A DNA stretch of 37,896 bases, taken from the NCBI GenBank assembly GCA_000697455.1, contig JNET01035207.1, positions 1 through 37,896 on the forward strand, read 5' to 3'. Origin of the DNA: Basidiobolus heterosporus B8920 (taxonomy: Eukaryota; Basidiobolomycota; Basidiobolomycetes; Basidiobolales; Basidiobolaceae). The first letter of the stretch is position 1. Each line of letters begins with the position of its first letter. A model generated the notes under the pieces. The model had not been told where the DNA came from. It worked only from the letters and a program-made list of their open reading frames with translations, and did not search any database. This document shows, piece after piece, positions 24,274-36,587 of this stretch. The position numbers and the translations under genes were made by a program.

Positions 24274-24763
24274 TTTACTTAAAAGACCAGACGAAGTAAA
24301 CTGTAATCTGGTACTGCTAGAAGAAAGGAAGTAAAAACGGAAAAGGCGTTGTGAATGTGTATCAAATTTTACCGCCCTAGGTAACGACAAGGGGCTACAA
24401 CATCACATATTGACGAGTTACGGAAATCATTAACTCCGATCTGCGGAGTGTACCAAGCCCCTAATCTTACTCTAATAAAATCGTCCAACCATGGGTCGAG
24501 CTAATGAAAGGAGATATATGGGAACTCTGTCAAGGGAACTATCACCGTTCTCAAGTGTCAAGCGACTATTAACTCCGCATCCAAATAAGGTCATTCACAG
24601 GTCTTATTTTGATTGTATTTAGCTCGTATTTACCCTTTGGCATTCACACCACTGGGATTATTCCTTTTTTTTCTCAGTCCTTCAGTCATGTGACTCTGTT
24701 TTTCATATGCTGATCAATCCACTTGATTTTCTAATATACCTTTTGTACCAGGTAACCAACAAG
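24274..24763. other. Divergent promoter region, Orm and coilin
   Basis: 490 bp between two divergent start codons. A T-rich tract at 24662-24675 precedes coilin. No further gene seen. Confidence 0.5.
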
Positions 24764-26756
24764 ATGCGAGTTCGTCTGAGTTTCGATCCATTGATATTTC
24801 CACTGAGGTGTTGGTACGAGATCCCAGTCGAAGCTTCTCAAAACCCCTTTCGTCTTATCCGCATTCAAGATCTTCTTTCTATCTTAATCCGGGAATTTGA
24901 CATCCAACACAAACCAGAAGATGTCTACTTGGAGATAGATAGTTTTGAACTTTTACCGAGTGGCAATATCACCGGATTGATCAAAGAAAACGATCTGTTA
25001 TGGTTACTATGTTCCCACCCATGTTTCTACTTAACTTGTCGTTCTTAATCGTCTTGCGTTAGTGTTCGTTTAAGAGGTCCGAATTCCTTACCAATACCTT
25101 CAAACAAACCATTCGCGTCTGGTGAATCGAACGGTAATTATTGGCTGTCTCTACCATACTCACTCTACTATTGTTCCTTATCTCGTCTACTTTCCTATTC
25201 TCTTTCAGTTGAAAAGCCAGAGAGTCCAAGTGCCAAAAAAGTTTCCAAAACAACGGCAGACTCGGAAGGTACTTTACTACCCTGGAAAATCCACCTCAAA
25301 CAAAAACTTGCTAATTCCTCCATATTTAAAAGAGACTGTGACAAAACGTAAGAGCAAACAAAGAGACAAATCTGAAACACCCAAGAAATTGGAGTCACGA
25401 AAGCGGCGTAAAATCGAGGAGACGAAAGAGAGTCCCAAGAAGAAAAAAGAAAAAGGACTCAAACAAGCCATCAAAAAAGTGAAAGACAAGATTAAGAAAG
25501 TCAAGTCCAGCCATACCAAGGACACTGAGGTGAAGGGAAAAGAGTAAGAATAATGATGGTTGATAGATTTCAATTAACTGATACTGAGTTGGTTTTCTGC
25601 TTTAATAAGAACACAGCCAGCGGTAAACTCGATTGTTCCTGCTGATTCCTCTTTCAAACCAGAACTTGGTATCTTAGAACCACCTGTTAAGAAAGTGGAT
25701 TCGATCACTCATGTTATAAATGATACACCCATAGGCGACTTAAACTCTACACTGAATATGCTAGCTGCCCCTTCACCCGATACTATCCTCTTGAACGGTA
25801 AAACCCCGACTCAAGCTCGTAACGCGCGCAAACGTAAGAAGCGACAATTAGAAAAGTTGGAGCGTAATATGTTGAAGCAAGATTTAGCACAAACCGCACT
25901 CGAAGCTCCATCAATAAATAAGCCACATGAATTCTATGAGAACCCTTCAGCATCGCTAGTTAAAAACAAAAAGAAAGGTTTCCTGAAGGAGATGCTTAAC
26001 ACACCCCGTGAACATCTACGTTTTGATGAGCCAGTGATAAAAGTGGAGGCAGAGGCAGAAGCAGAAGCAGTAGATAGAGCGATCCCACAGAGTGCTGATG
26101 TAGGTACGACTCAAACAATCACTACCCCACAAAATCCACACATTTCCTCGAACGCTGTTTCTTCTGAGCCCAAACCACTTTCACCCCCTAGAGTGTATCA
26201 CAGCACAGTAGAACTTGGGTTTGATTCGAATCAATCGAACCGTAAGAACCGGAGAAAGTCTAAAAGAGGCTATCCAGAGAGTACCGGCTTTGATTCCCCT
26301 TCCAGCAATCAGGTTTTACAAGAAGAGGATCATGTTGCTCAGCCAATTTCCCCCGCGGTGCATCAAATCTCCAACGACCAACCGGTCGTAGTTGCACTTC
26401 CAGATGAAGGTCCCCGCAACTATACCATCCTGCAACCTCTTGCCAACCCAAAACCAGGGGATTTTATTGCGTACAAAATCCTCGAGATGACAGCCTCATA
26501 CACTCCGGAAATATCGGACTATAAAGAAGCCACAGTGATCTCATTTGATCATTCATCCAACTCGATAACACTGAAGCTGTCACCCCACGCGCTGAAAATT
26601 AATCAAGGCGATTGGGACGGAGTTTCTGCCAGGAAATTCGAATTACAACCCGGATCAGATGATGAATTCCTCATTGAAGGGCAGCAACCGCTAGAAGAAA
26701 TCACATTGGATTATGGCTTACTCATAGACCCACGAAAAATCCCCCAAAACCATTAA
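24764..26756 (+). CDS. COIL: Coilin, Cajal body scaffold
   Basis: Coilin scaffolds nuclear Cajal bodies, where spliceosomal snRNPs are modified and assembled. Five exons, 24764-25002, 25063-25133, 25209-25268, 25333-25543 and 25610-26756, give 575 residues. The N-terminal 95 residues match the coilin self-association domain: MRVRLSFDPLIFPLRCWY, LLSILIREFDI, VYLEIDSFELLPSGNI, ENDLLCVRLRG. The middle is Lys/Ser-rich and disordered, including a basic ARNARKRKKRQ motif resembling the SRSARRKKAKR of plant coilins. The C-terminal 100 residues match the atypical Tudor-like domain (NPKPGDFIAYKILEM, YKEATVISFDHSSNSITL, KFELQP). No RG box is seen. Introns 1 and 3 have weak donors (GTTACT, GTACTT) but are needed for frame. 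Confidence 0.88.
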
Positions 26757-27266
26757 GAACTGTAGACTAGCTGTTTGTCAGTGAATAATAAACGGGCTAT
26801 TTGTCACATTCTGCACTTTAATCCCTTAATTATCTCTACGTGCTAGCTCTATATTGAGTACGATATCTCGCTAGTCTATGAATGCCATATCCTTCCATGA
26901 TCTAAAACCGACTAGAAATTACCTGAGAATTTTGGGCATATTCACCTGCACCTGCACCCGCACCCGCACCGGTACCAATGAGCACCTTTCTATTCAAAGC
27001 TTACTGGATAGCAAGTCACGCAATGTTAATAATATAATAGAATTCGAAAACTCACCCATACATATATTTACTCACCTATATATTTACTGATATTAACCTA
27101 CAGATCCAATACATTTGGTGAGAATCCGAACTTAATGTATTGGCTGAACAGGAACGACTGGTAAAAATAGAATCCAGTCATTTTTTGTCTCTTCAAAATA
27201 GTTACTTTCCCTCAGAGTATCTACTTCCCTACTTATTCTCCCTTTAAGAAAGTAGTCAATGAAACT
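26757..27266. other. Intergenic
   Basis: Spacer between two plus-strand genes. Apart from the short repeat at 26943-26970, nothing is seen. Confidence 0.5.
26943..26970. repeat. CACCTG/CACCCG hexamer repeat
   Basis: Four to five imperfect copies of CACC(T/C)G-like hexamers; simple-sequence repeat. Confidence 0.6.
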
Positions 27267-28645
27267 ATGACCTCTGTATCTCGTTCAAGAAAATCCAGTT
27301 TTAGCTCTACCCACAACAACTCCAAGAAGAGTTCAGGTTACGAGTTCGATACTGGAGCTGTACATAGTCGAAAGCGCGCTTTTCCCAAGCGTAAGGTTGT
27401 ATTTGTAGATCCTGACGAGCCAACCGCTCCATATTGGTGGCCTGCGATGGTATGCTTTCATGAGGTTGAATAGGTGCTAAAGCTGGCATCTAACTATGTT
27501 TCCGTTCATTTTGCGATCCTGATCGTAGATTGTACCCGAACGTGAGATCGAAGCGTTCAAACAGACGATGGAGAACGACATTCAAGAACCGAAAAAAGGG
27601 GAACATCTTGTTTGTTATTTTGAAGATGGGTCTTTGTACGGTTTTTCTTTTACCTTTCTCTACCTTCCTTCCCTCTAGCGGAAGGGGGTTACGTGACACC
27701 CACTGATCAACCCTTTTTTTCTAGTTCGATCGTTCCTGAAACTGAAGCGGTCTCTTTTTCGCCAGTATTACCTCCTTATACAGACTATCTTAGAGGCTCA
27801 AATGCCGATGCGTTTTTGAAAGATAAGGCGGTCATGTTGGCTACGCTTTACTGGGAGACCGGGATCGTACCGCCTACCTTCACTTGGGTACGTGATGAAG
27901 AACGCTATACAAATGCGTCCGTTTTGCCTCTGGCTGAGCTTGGCACTACCCCCGAACAACTATCAACCCTTCAAGACGATCTCAAAAGTACCCTGTCTAC
28001 GAAGGGTATGGAAATTAAGCGAGAAACGTTTGAAACTCAAATGAATTTTATACACGACGTACCACTAGTAGAGAAGCCAATCTCCTTCTCTATCGGAGAG
28101 CCCACACAACCTGAGTGTACGCAGAAAAAAGAAAAACCCGTACCACCAAAAAAGGTAAGAAAGGTTGAATGCTTCTTTTCACCAGGGTTTCTCATCATTA
28201 CAATCGGCCATTTTCTGTTCTATAGAGTAAATCACCTCTGTCCACTCCCAAGAACCCTAAACCTGGTAAAACTAAGAATGGCTCGGTGAAAAATTCCAAG
28301 CATTGGAATACACATAGTCAAAGTTCCCCAAACACACCGAACACATCCTCTACCAATAGATCCTCTATGTCTTCTTATTCAGACACGCTATCTCCGTTGA
28401 CTACGGCCCTCCCGTTTGATTCGTTTACGGCTGGAAGCTGCTCGCATTGTGGTGAATATGCTGCCACCCGGATTACGAAAGTATTGTGTACAAGGTGTTG
28501 TGGTACCCTTGATGGACCCTGGAGTTGTGAAAGTTCCCTTTTTGAAGAACACAAGAATGGTTTGAAGCGGGTTAGAAAAGAACATGAGGATGGAAATGAA
28601 CAGACGCGTAAGCTAGTCTATTTCGAACTAGACAAAGCACACTAA
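27267..28645 (+). CDS. PWWP-like nuclear protein with C-terminal cysteine cluster
   Basis: Four exons, 27267-27449, 27529-27635, 27725-28154 and 28226-28645, give 379 residues. After a basic, serine-rich start the segment VVFVDPDE…YWWPAMIVPEREI…HLVCYFEDGSFSIVPET resembles a PWWP/Tudor-type chromatin-reader barrel (WWPA in place of PWWP), followed by a helical stretch as in PWWP proteins (FLKDKAVMLATLYWETG). A Lys/Ser/Pro/Asn-rich linker leads to a cysteine cluster, CSHCGEYAATR…VLCTRCCGTLDGPWSC, with CxxC spacing suggesting a zinc site. The end is charged. Nuclear chromatin binding is inferred. I cannot place it in a named family; another Royal-family fold is possible. Confidence 0.75.
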
Positions 28646-29389
28646 TTAATCTTTTTGTTTACTACATCAGCTTGCCCCGAATTTCATGTTCTTGGGGATA
28701 TTCTACCAAGAGGTCGCAAGCAACGTTTACTACATCATTTACAAAGTGGACTGGTCCCATATATTTAACAATTCCCTAGAAATTTGACCCAAGTCACCCA
28801 AATTGTTTATAGTTCCATCTTTCTCATAATTAGGGTTTATCTTGAATGATCCTTTCCCTCCCGCACTCACACTCACATCCACACTCACTGCCACTTCCTT
28901 TCCCTTTCCCACTTATTTTAATCTATCCTTCAGTGCTGCTTGTGACTGCAACGAACGATTTTCTACGGTGACAAGATAGTTCAATTTTCCATGTATATAT
29001 ATGATGATGCATTCAAGGTGAGATATCTTTTCCCTCGTTTTGATGCTCATTTGGTTCATGCTTATTAGTATTTTGGGTTTGCTCCGTTTCGGGTTCGTTT
29101 TCGTTATGTACTCTCGCCTCCTAGTTATTGCCCTCCATTTCTTAAATCAAATCTTTTTGTATGTAAGTCTTAGTGGAGACATCAATTTTTTCAATAATAA
29201 ACCAGGTGACTTTATATTGATTTGATATATTCATAGACCAGTCTCGAAAGCAGTCAAGTAATCTGTACGATCATTGGGTGTATATTTCAGTGTTTCTATA
29301 ATCCGTTCAATTATGGGAGATTGTGACTCGGGTGTTGTCGTAATATGGTCGATCTTAAATAGAATAACCATACAATTAGATAAATAACC
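28646..29389. other. Tail-to-tail intergenic region
   Basis: Contains a CACTCACA-type low-complexity tract near 28864-28892 and no supported gene. A 61-codon hydrophobic frame at 29040 starts with TTG and was not accepted. Confidence 0.5.
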
Positions 29390-30405
<1,016 letters not shown>

Positions 30406-31110
30406 GTGATTTAAAGGATTCTGCAAAATAAAGGTAAATGGATAAAGATGGAGGTAGAACTTCAATATATGAGAGGGTCATGATTTAATGGTGGTTGATA
30501 TGTACGAGGTTTGGTTAGCGTACATGCATTGACACGAGCACATCCTATATTTGATGTGTTGTATATTTGGAGTTGCAGCATCTCTCCAGTTTGTCGCTAT
30601 TACTCAAGAATACGTCAACAATGAAGGATGGCTTGTATAGTTGAGAATTGGAATGGGACATGACAAGAATCGACGGATATCGCATCAGCAGAAGATTATG
30701 TATCTCGAGTTGACGTGACCTTCATCTGCCGTACAGTTGGCATTTTGTTTGTTCATAACCATAGACGCACTTGAATATCACCGCCACGGGTAACTAGAAC
30801 ACGCCCTTGAATTTGATTGCTACGGAAGGTTGTAAGATGATTACTAGTGATGTCTTGTACCTATTCTTAGTGTAAAGAGATTAACTAGAGTATCTGGATT
30901 GGCACGTGTCCACAAGACTTGATGATTATTTGATAATGCAGCAAGTCACAGCAAGTCAGCAGATTGCTGGAATCCTAAGTTTGTGTGATGCTTGTTTGTT
31001 GCGGAATTTTGGTGCATACCACCTTTCTATATAAGGTCTCAGCAATATAGCAACGTGTATTATTTCGATCAAGTAGTGCGGAATTGTAAGCTTCATCTTT
31101 TTTCTTAGAC
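30406..31110. other. Divergent intergenic region
   Basis: Lies between the YPT6 start (minus) and the alginate-lyase-like gene (plus). No gene seen. Confidence 0.5.
31028..31035 (+). promoter_or_regulatory. TATA box of the alginate-lyase-like gene
   Basis: TATATAAG, 75 bp before the ATG at 31111. Confidence 0.45.
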
Positions 31111-32555
31111 ATGCGATTCCTTCTCAGCTCTAGGTTATACCTAGTATGTTCTTTGTTACACTTTGCTATCGGTCATGACTCCTTTGATTTCATGACCATT
31201 AATGCGCAGGTTCTCGCTGAAAATAAACTGCACATGTTGAATTATGACAGAGGTCTACAGGACTCATTCTATACCTTGAAAAGGCTATCTGAAAAGGCGA
31301 CCCGCAATGGCACCCCGTATACTGTCACGAGCAAAGCACAATTGGCACCAAGTAACAACCCCCATGACTACCTGTCTTTAGCCAGATATTTCTGGCCGAA
31401 CAATAGCACCGCGAACGGGCTACCTTATATCCGTCGAGATGGGCACGTCAATCCAGAAATCACTACTGTCCCCGATTACAAGGTTTTCCGTTCCCTGGTT
31501 AGTATAGCCTATAGAACGGTCATTGGTATTTCGGGAATTGTAATTTTGCTGACTCACTGATCATTTAGGTCCGTGAAGTACAGATCCTGGGACTTGGCTA
31601 TTACTTTTTCGAAAATGAAACGTACGCTTTAAAAGGAATCTCCCGGCTACGATCCTGGTTTCTGGATGACTCTACTCGAATGAATCCGCACCTTCACTTT
31701 GCCTCATTTATCAAAGGCTCAGCTGAGGGACGAAGACAGGGTCTCATCGATTTCAGCGTTGTAAATGATATGTTTGACGTTCTTCCAATCCTACAAAAAT
31801 CAAAGTACTGGCTTCAGAGCGACACCGAAGGGTTGCAGGACTGGTTTACCAAGTATCTAGAGTGGCTAGATACCAGTCAACACAGTATAGAAGAAAGAAA
31901 TTCCATCAACAACCACGGTTGGTACCAAACTTGTCCAGTTGATCACTCATTATATGCTAATAACACTGTCCCAACAGGTACCTATTTTGATGTCCAATAC
32001 ATGGGAATAGCTCTATTTCTAAAGCGTACGGATTTGGCCCTGAAAGTGGCACAGAACGCCTCCATTGCGCGTATTGCAGTCCAAATCGCAATGGATGGCT
32101 CACAGCCTCACGAAACAGCCAGAGCTGCATCATGGTTTTACTCTATTTTCAATTTGAATGGCCTTTTTCTACTCTCCGCATTGTCGGCTCGAGTGGGAGT
32201 AGATCTCTACCATTTCCAGACTGCTGATGGAAGAAGTATCAGAAAAGCTGTTGACTATCTTCTTCCTTACGCCCGAAATCCTCAAACCTGGCCATATGCC
32301 AACATTGACGGGTTTAACTCAACCGTATTGTATGCCAAGGTCTTACAATCCGCCTTCCTCGTCTATCAAAATCCAGAGTACCTAAAGGCCTCTAGAGAGC
32401 TACTTGGCAACTACAATACAAATCATAACCTCACTCGACTTCTCCAACCCTTGAAATTATTTGCTGAATCCGATAATTCGGCAAGCATAATTGCATCTTG
32501 GCAATTTGACCTCATTGCATTAACGTTGCTTTCTTGTATTGTTCTCTATATTTAA
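31111..32555 (+). CDS. Secreted GPI-anchored alginate-lyase-family protein
   Basis: Two exons, 31111-31497 and 31569-32555 (intron GTTAGT…CATTTAG, phase 0), give 457 residues. A signal peptide (LVCSLLHFAIGHDS) is followed by a protein of alginate-lyase-domain type: SKAQLAPSNNPHDYLSLARY, FWPN, GLPYIRRDGHVNPE, SWFLDDSTRMNPHLHFAS, and NNHGWYQT, which resembles the NNH motif at the active site of bacterial AlgL/A1-III lyases. Several N-glycosylation sites occur. The C-terminus ends with small residues near NSAS and a hydrophobic tail (LIALTLLSCIVLYI), as for a GPI anchor. Fungi make no alginate, so the substrate is unknown; wall or environmental polyuronides are guesses. Active-site completeness was not verified. 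Confidence 0.88.
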
Positions 32556-33018
32556 CTTCTACCACTATACCCTTGTTATATTGATTCCGTTCATTCTATC
32601 CTCGAACCAATAACCACAACGAATGCTTCTTACATCTGAGGTAATACCCGTTGGAAGGCAACCATCTCAACGTAGTGGCATTAGTTCGGTTGACATTACA
32701 CCTCACATATGTATACATATCTAAATACACCTATCGTTTCTCCTTTAACTGTAAGAAAACCCTCAATTGAGCCAGCAAGAAGTGGGTTCCTTTGAAATTG
32801 AGCGTATATTTACCTCGTTTACACTGTTCTATCTAAATGGACATGACGCACCTAGGATAACCGAATTTTCATAGCGATACTCCAACTAGGCAATACCACA
32901 ACGCTTAAAGATCTGGAGTCAAAGAATAATAAATAAACATGGATTTTACTCAGCATAAATCAGCTGAACGAAGCACACTCAAGTCTAGAAGCTAAAAAGA
33001 ATAATAGAAGTTTATTTT
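32556..33018. other. Tail-to-tail intergenic region
   Basis: 3' flanks of the lyase-like gene and Sec61 beta; no gene seen. Confidence 0.5.
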
Positions 33019-33445
33019 TCAACCGCGAGTAAGCTTGCCGTAAATGTGGAGAGCAAACACGGAAGCAATGAAAACGAGGGAAAGGACCAGCACAACAACT
33101 GGATCGCTGTATCAAGTAAGGTTAATTTCGGTTGGTTGAAAGTAATAAAAAGAGGGAGTTTACACTCTAAGCCCAGGTGTCTCGACGCTGTACATACGTG
33201 TCGCATTAGCGACACTAGCTCCACCACGGGAACCACCGGCTTTGGAAGCACCGGTACGACTTCTATTTTTCAGAAAATGAGGATTAGATTCATTACAATG
33301 TAGACTGAAAACCAAACAATATCTACCTAAGATTACGTCCAGGAGAAGATGAGCCAGACTAAAGGTAAAATGATTAAAATAAGAGAAGCCAAAATGAGTA
33401 CCGCTAGTGTATCAAAGGAGAATCACAAGTTGAAATACCGACCAT
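33019..33445 (-). CDS. SBH1: Sec61 beta subunit of the ER translocon
   Basis: A small tail-anchored subunit of the Sec61 protein-conducting channel. Four coding exons, 33445-33443, 33358-33327, 33262-33164 and 33106-33019, give 73 residues: M-SGSSSPGRNLR, then RTGASKAGGSRGGASVANAT, the conserved RMYSVETPGLRVDPVVVLV motif, a single C-terminal membrane segment (LVLSLVFIASVFALHIYG) and KLTRG. The first coding exon appears to be the ATG alone, with donor GTCGGT; reading on (ATGGTCG, then donor GTATTT) would give the wrong frame. The other donors are GTAGAT and GTAAAC. Confidence 0.92.
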
Positions 33446-34264
33446 GTTGTGTATGTTAGAGTGAATTAGGCAAGTATGGTCTAAAGGTCTCGAGAAATAT
33501 TTAACTATAAAACGGTAAATGCTACTCGGGATATATGATTTCTAAACGCTAGTACACTGAATTGGATGTGGCCCATCCTGATTGGGAGAACTTGAGTTAT
33601 CTTAATTAATTAAATCTCACTGTGAATCAAGTAAGATGGTTAACTTGGTGTTTATATTTAAACAACACATGTTTGGAAGTGTTTGCTAAAAAAGGAGTCT
33701 CTGGCATATGTAAACCTTCCTCACAATGTAGTGCATGATGTACGTTCAAATGATGTATGCTAGACATCGGAAATCACAGAAATTAAACAATGTTTATTCG
33801 ACAACCTGTGCTTATGTTAGTGGAGTATTTCCAAATGGCAGGGGTTGTTGGCGAGAATGAAATAGTGATTCCATCCAATGAAGTACTGCAAAAATCACAT
33901 GATACCATGAGGAAAGTCACCGTTTGGGCGAATGATGAAGTGTAAACACCAAGTGACTATTATAATAGGATCTCTCCCCAATCCTGACTCTCATCTATAA
34001 CTCTATTTGGTTTTTTTTACCCTTAACGCTGTTTTGATTGGATAGTGTGGTTTGTTTACCAGCGAGTACTAAATAGATGACTTGAACCCCCGTCAAGTAT
34101 TCCCCTATCTGATTGAAAATCCTTCTCTATTGCTGCCTTCAATATCCCGTTTTTGCTTGTCTATTGAACACGTTATTCATTATCCTTGACTTTCTCTATT
34201 CTTTGACATTGTTACGTATTCGGGAACCTTGTGTCAATTAAGTTGTCCTTCATAGTCAGTGGTA
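33446..34264. other. Divergent intergenic region
   Basis: Lies between Sec61 beta (minus) and the next plus-strand gene. No supported coding exon was seen. Confidence 0.5.
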
Positions 34265-35449
34265 ATGTCTTCAAGCACACCCATTAGAAATTCGGAGTTT
34301 CCCTCCAATCTCTTTCAGAAAGAGTTAGGAACCCCACCAAAATTTAGACTTAAGAAACCTAAGGAGTCCTGGGACCAGATCATTCGCAAAGCGGTAACCC
34401 TTCGTCCAAAAACAACAACGAACTTCCACGTGCGGGAAATATATGGCCGCGTCATAGAAAGTTTCCCATTTTTCCGCACTGAAAACCCAGAAATTGTTCT
34501 ACAAAACATTAGTGAGGCATTGAAGCAGAGTGACAGTTTTAAATCCTTGGAAGAGAAAGATAATTGGTCTTTGGAGGAAGATATCAAAGGATCTATTTCA
34601 CAAGGCTCCGCTCCTAAACAAGGAAGTTTTGGTGTAGAGTTGAACCAGAATACTTTTAAAATCCCTACTTCCTATGCATTCTCTCCAATTCGGGAATCTA
34701 ATTCTATCGTAAGGCCCTTGGTTCCAAATAATCGACAGATATTACCTGCTGGTGATCCTTTTGGCCCACCCAAGCTTGCTCCCTTACTTCCTTCCTCACC
34801 TACACCATCCTCTCAAAGTTCTCGACGAACACCTCGTAAGCTAAGGGAAAGAGAGCATACTATCAAGATTCTTCCATCTATGGCTTCTTCGGGTTTCAGT
34901 CCTATTCGCTCCCAATCCGGCATCACAGATGTATTTATGAATGATCGACATGATTCTGATACAGAAGACGAAGACTGGAAATCAATTGGGCCCAACAATC
35001 TCTCTCTAAAGAAAAAGATTCCACGCTTTCCATTGGAGCAACTTGTACCATCAACACCATCCAAACGAGTCAACTCAGGCACGGATTCACCCAACTGTTC
35101 CCTACCGCCCACACCAGTAACGCCGTCGACCCCTCTTGCCTGGGCCAGACCAGTCGACATTTTACCTCATACCACCCCTAAGGGAGCGCCACAAGATGAC
35201 GACGAAGATACCGATGATGAAAACTGGGCTCAAATGGACCTCACACCCAAACGGAAACCAGCTTTAGAGTCACATACGCCGATGAAAAAGGCTTTAGACG
35301 ACATTGGAAATGTGGATGAACAACTACCAAACGACAAAAAAATAGCTCTGGAAGCATTGGCGTTATTGTGCTGCTCACCCAATCGAGGCACCATTTCAAC
35401 AGATACCAACCGACATAGCGATGTAAGACCCCCGGCAATATCACTCTAA
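34265..35449 (+). CDS. SP/TP-rich nuclear protein with a forkhead-like region
   Basis: A single exon of 394 residues starting at the first ATG (MSSSTPIRNSEFPSNLF). Residues about 30-100 (SWDQIIRKAVTLRP…FHVREIYGRVIESFPFFR…NISEALKQSDSF) follow the pattern of a forkhead/winged-helix domain, in which an IY-x-x-I-x-x-xFP(Y/F)(Y/F)R segment precedes the recognition helix, but the recognition helix itself is not standard. The rest is disordered and full of minimal or full CDK sites (TPRK, TPSKR, TPKRK, TPMKK, SPIR). Two acidic-Trp motifs, DSDTEDEDW and DDEDTDDENW, are spaced about 85 residues apart. Near the C-terminus a helix (KKIALEALALLCCSP) is predicted. A cell-cycle-regulated transcription or replication factor is my inference; no family name is secure. 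Confidence 0.75.
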   Translation: MSSSTPIRNSEFPSNLFQKELGTPPKFRLKKPKESWDQIIRKAVTLRPKTTTNFHVREIYGRVIESFPFFRTENPEIVLQNISEALKQSDSFKSLEEKDNWSLEEDIKGSISQGSAPKQGSFGVELNQNTFKIPTSYAFSPIRESNSIVRPLVPNNRQILPAGDPFGPPKLAPLLPSSPTPSSQSSRRTPRKLREREHTIKILPSMASSGFSPIRSQSGITDVFMNDRHDSDTEDEDWKSIGPNNLSLKKKIPRFPLEQLVPSTPSKRVNSGTDSPNCSLPPTPVTPSTPLAWARPVDILPHTTPKGAPQDDDEDTDDENWAQMDLTPKRKPALESHTPMKKALDDIGNVDEQLPNDKKIALEALALLCCSPNRGTISTDTNRHSDVRPPAISL

Positions 35450-35993
35450 CTTGGAGAACTTGGAAAATGCAGTCGCGACATTCTTGCAAATCTCGGAAAT
35501 TTCCCACCGGAAACAAGCAGAGAAAACCAATTTTGAATCATTTAGTAATATTTTTGTTGTTCTGCACGTACAAAAAACCTCATTTCACGGTATATACTTT
35601 TCTACGATCCACACTATATATAACCTCGTTTCTTTTCCCAGTTTAAGAGTCACAAGCATCATTTGTAACAAAATCCAGATCATGCATTCTTAATATTGGC
35701 CAATATAGTTCACCTCATCCATATTGCTATCCATTACCAGGTTTATTTCGGGGACATCTCTAGAAAGAATTAGTCTATATACAACTGACCTTCGAGTAAG
35801 AAAGAGATTTCCGAGGGGCTTTGGGGAAAGGGCGCCCGGAAATTAGTCGACATAATAAGTGGGAGAAAATACAACGAGGGGAGACAAAACGATGCAAGGA
35901 AGGGGGAATGATGGAAAGGAAAAGAAAGGAAAGGGAGGGAGGGGGAAGCAGTAGCAGTAGCAGTAGCAGAAACACAAGGAAAAGAAAGGAAAA
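35450..35993. other. Tail-to-tail intergenic region
   Basis: Contains purine-rich low-complexity DNA from about 35870 and the GCAGTA repeat. No gene seen. Confidence 0.5.
35948..35969. repeat. GCAGTA tandem repeat
   Basis: About 3.5 copies of the hexamer within a purine-rich tract just 3' of the Myb-like gene. Confidence 0.6.
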
Positions 35994-36554
35994 TCACTTC
36001 TTCAGAAATGCATCAATTAACCTTTCCAGCAATTCGTTCCCACGGGTATTTTCTTTTTTCAATTCCTCGACACATTCATGTTGAAGACGCAAGCTTTCTT
36101 GGGAGATTCTTAAATATTGCTTTTGAAGGGATAAAGTCTCATGTTGTAAGTGGTGACTTTCCTCGAGTAAATCCATCAATCTACCCTGCCAATCTTTTTT
36201 CATTTGTTTGGCTGCCGGAACGTCGTACAAATTCCCCTCTTCCGAAGCCTTCCGTTTGGCAGCCTGAAGCTCGGCCAGTTGCTTCTCCGCTTCTTCCCGA
36301 AATCTCAGTCGTTGATCCACCAATTTATCGACCATGGTTGGATCCAGGGAGTCCTCTGTGCTCGACCGTTCAGGTGTTTCGTTCTCTATGATGGACAAGA
36401 CTAGGTCACAGTATTTGGGTTTTTCAATGGGAAGATCGTATTGGATATGGGCTGGTTTCGATCGACGATATGCGTTCACCGCTGATCGAAGGTTCTTAAA
36501 TCTAAATGCTCGATTAGACACTCATTCCTTGATATAACCAAGATCAATGATCAA

Positions 36555-36587
<33 letters not shown>

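Noticed and set aside
26887-26896. ATATCCTTCC, resembling a U12 donor
   Set aside because: Lies in the noncoding 3' flank of coilin with no matching branch site or exons.
35770-35997. 75-codon minus-strand Ser/Leu/Pro-rich frame
   Set aside because: Translation of purine/pyrimidine-biased low-complexity DNA in the 3' flank of the Myb-like gene.
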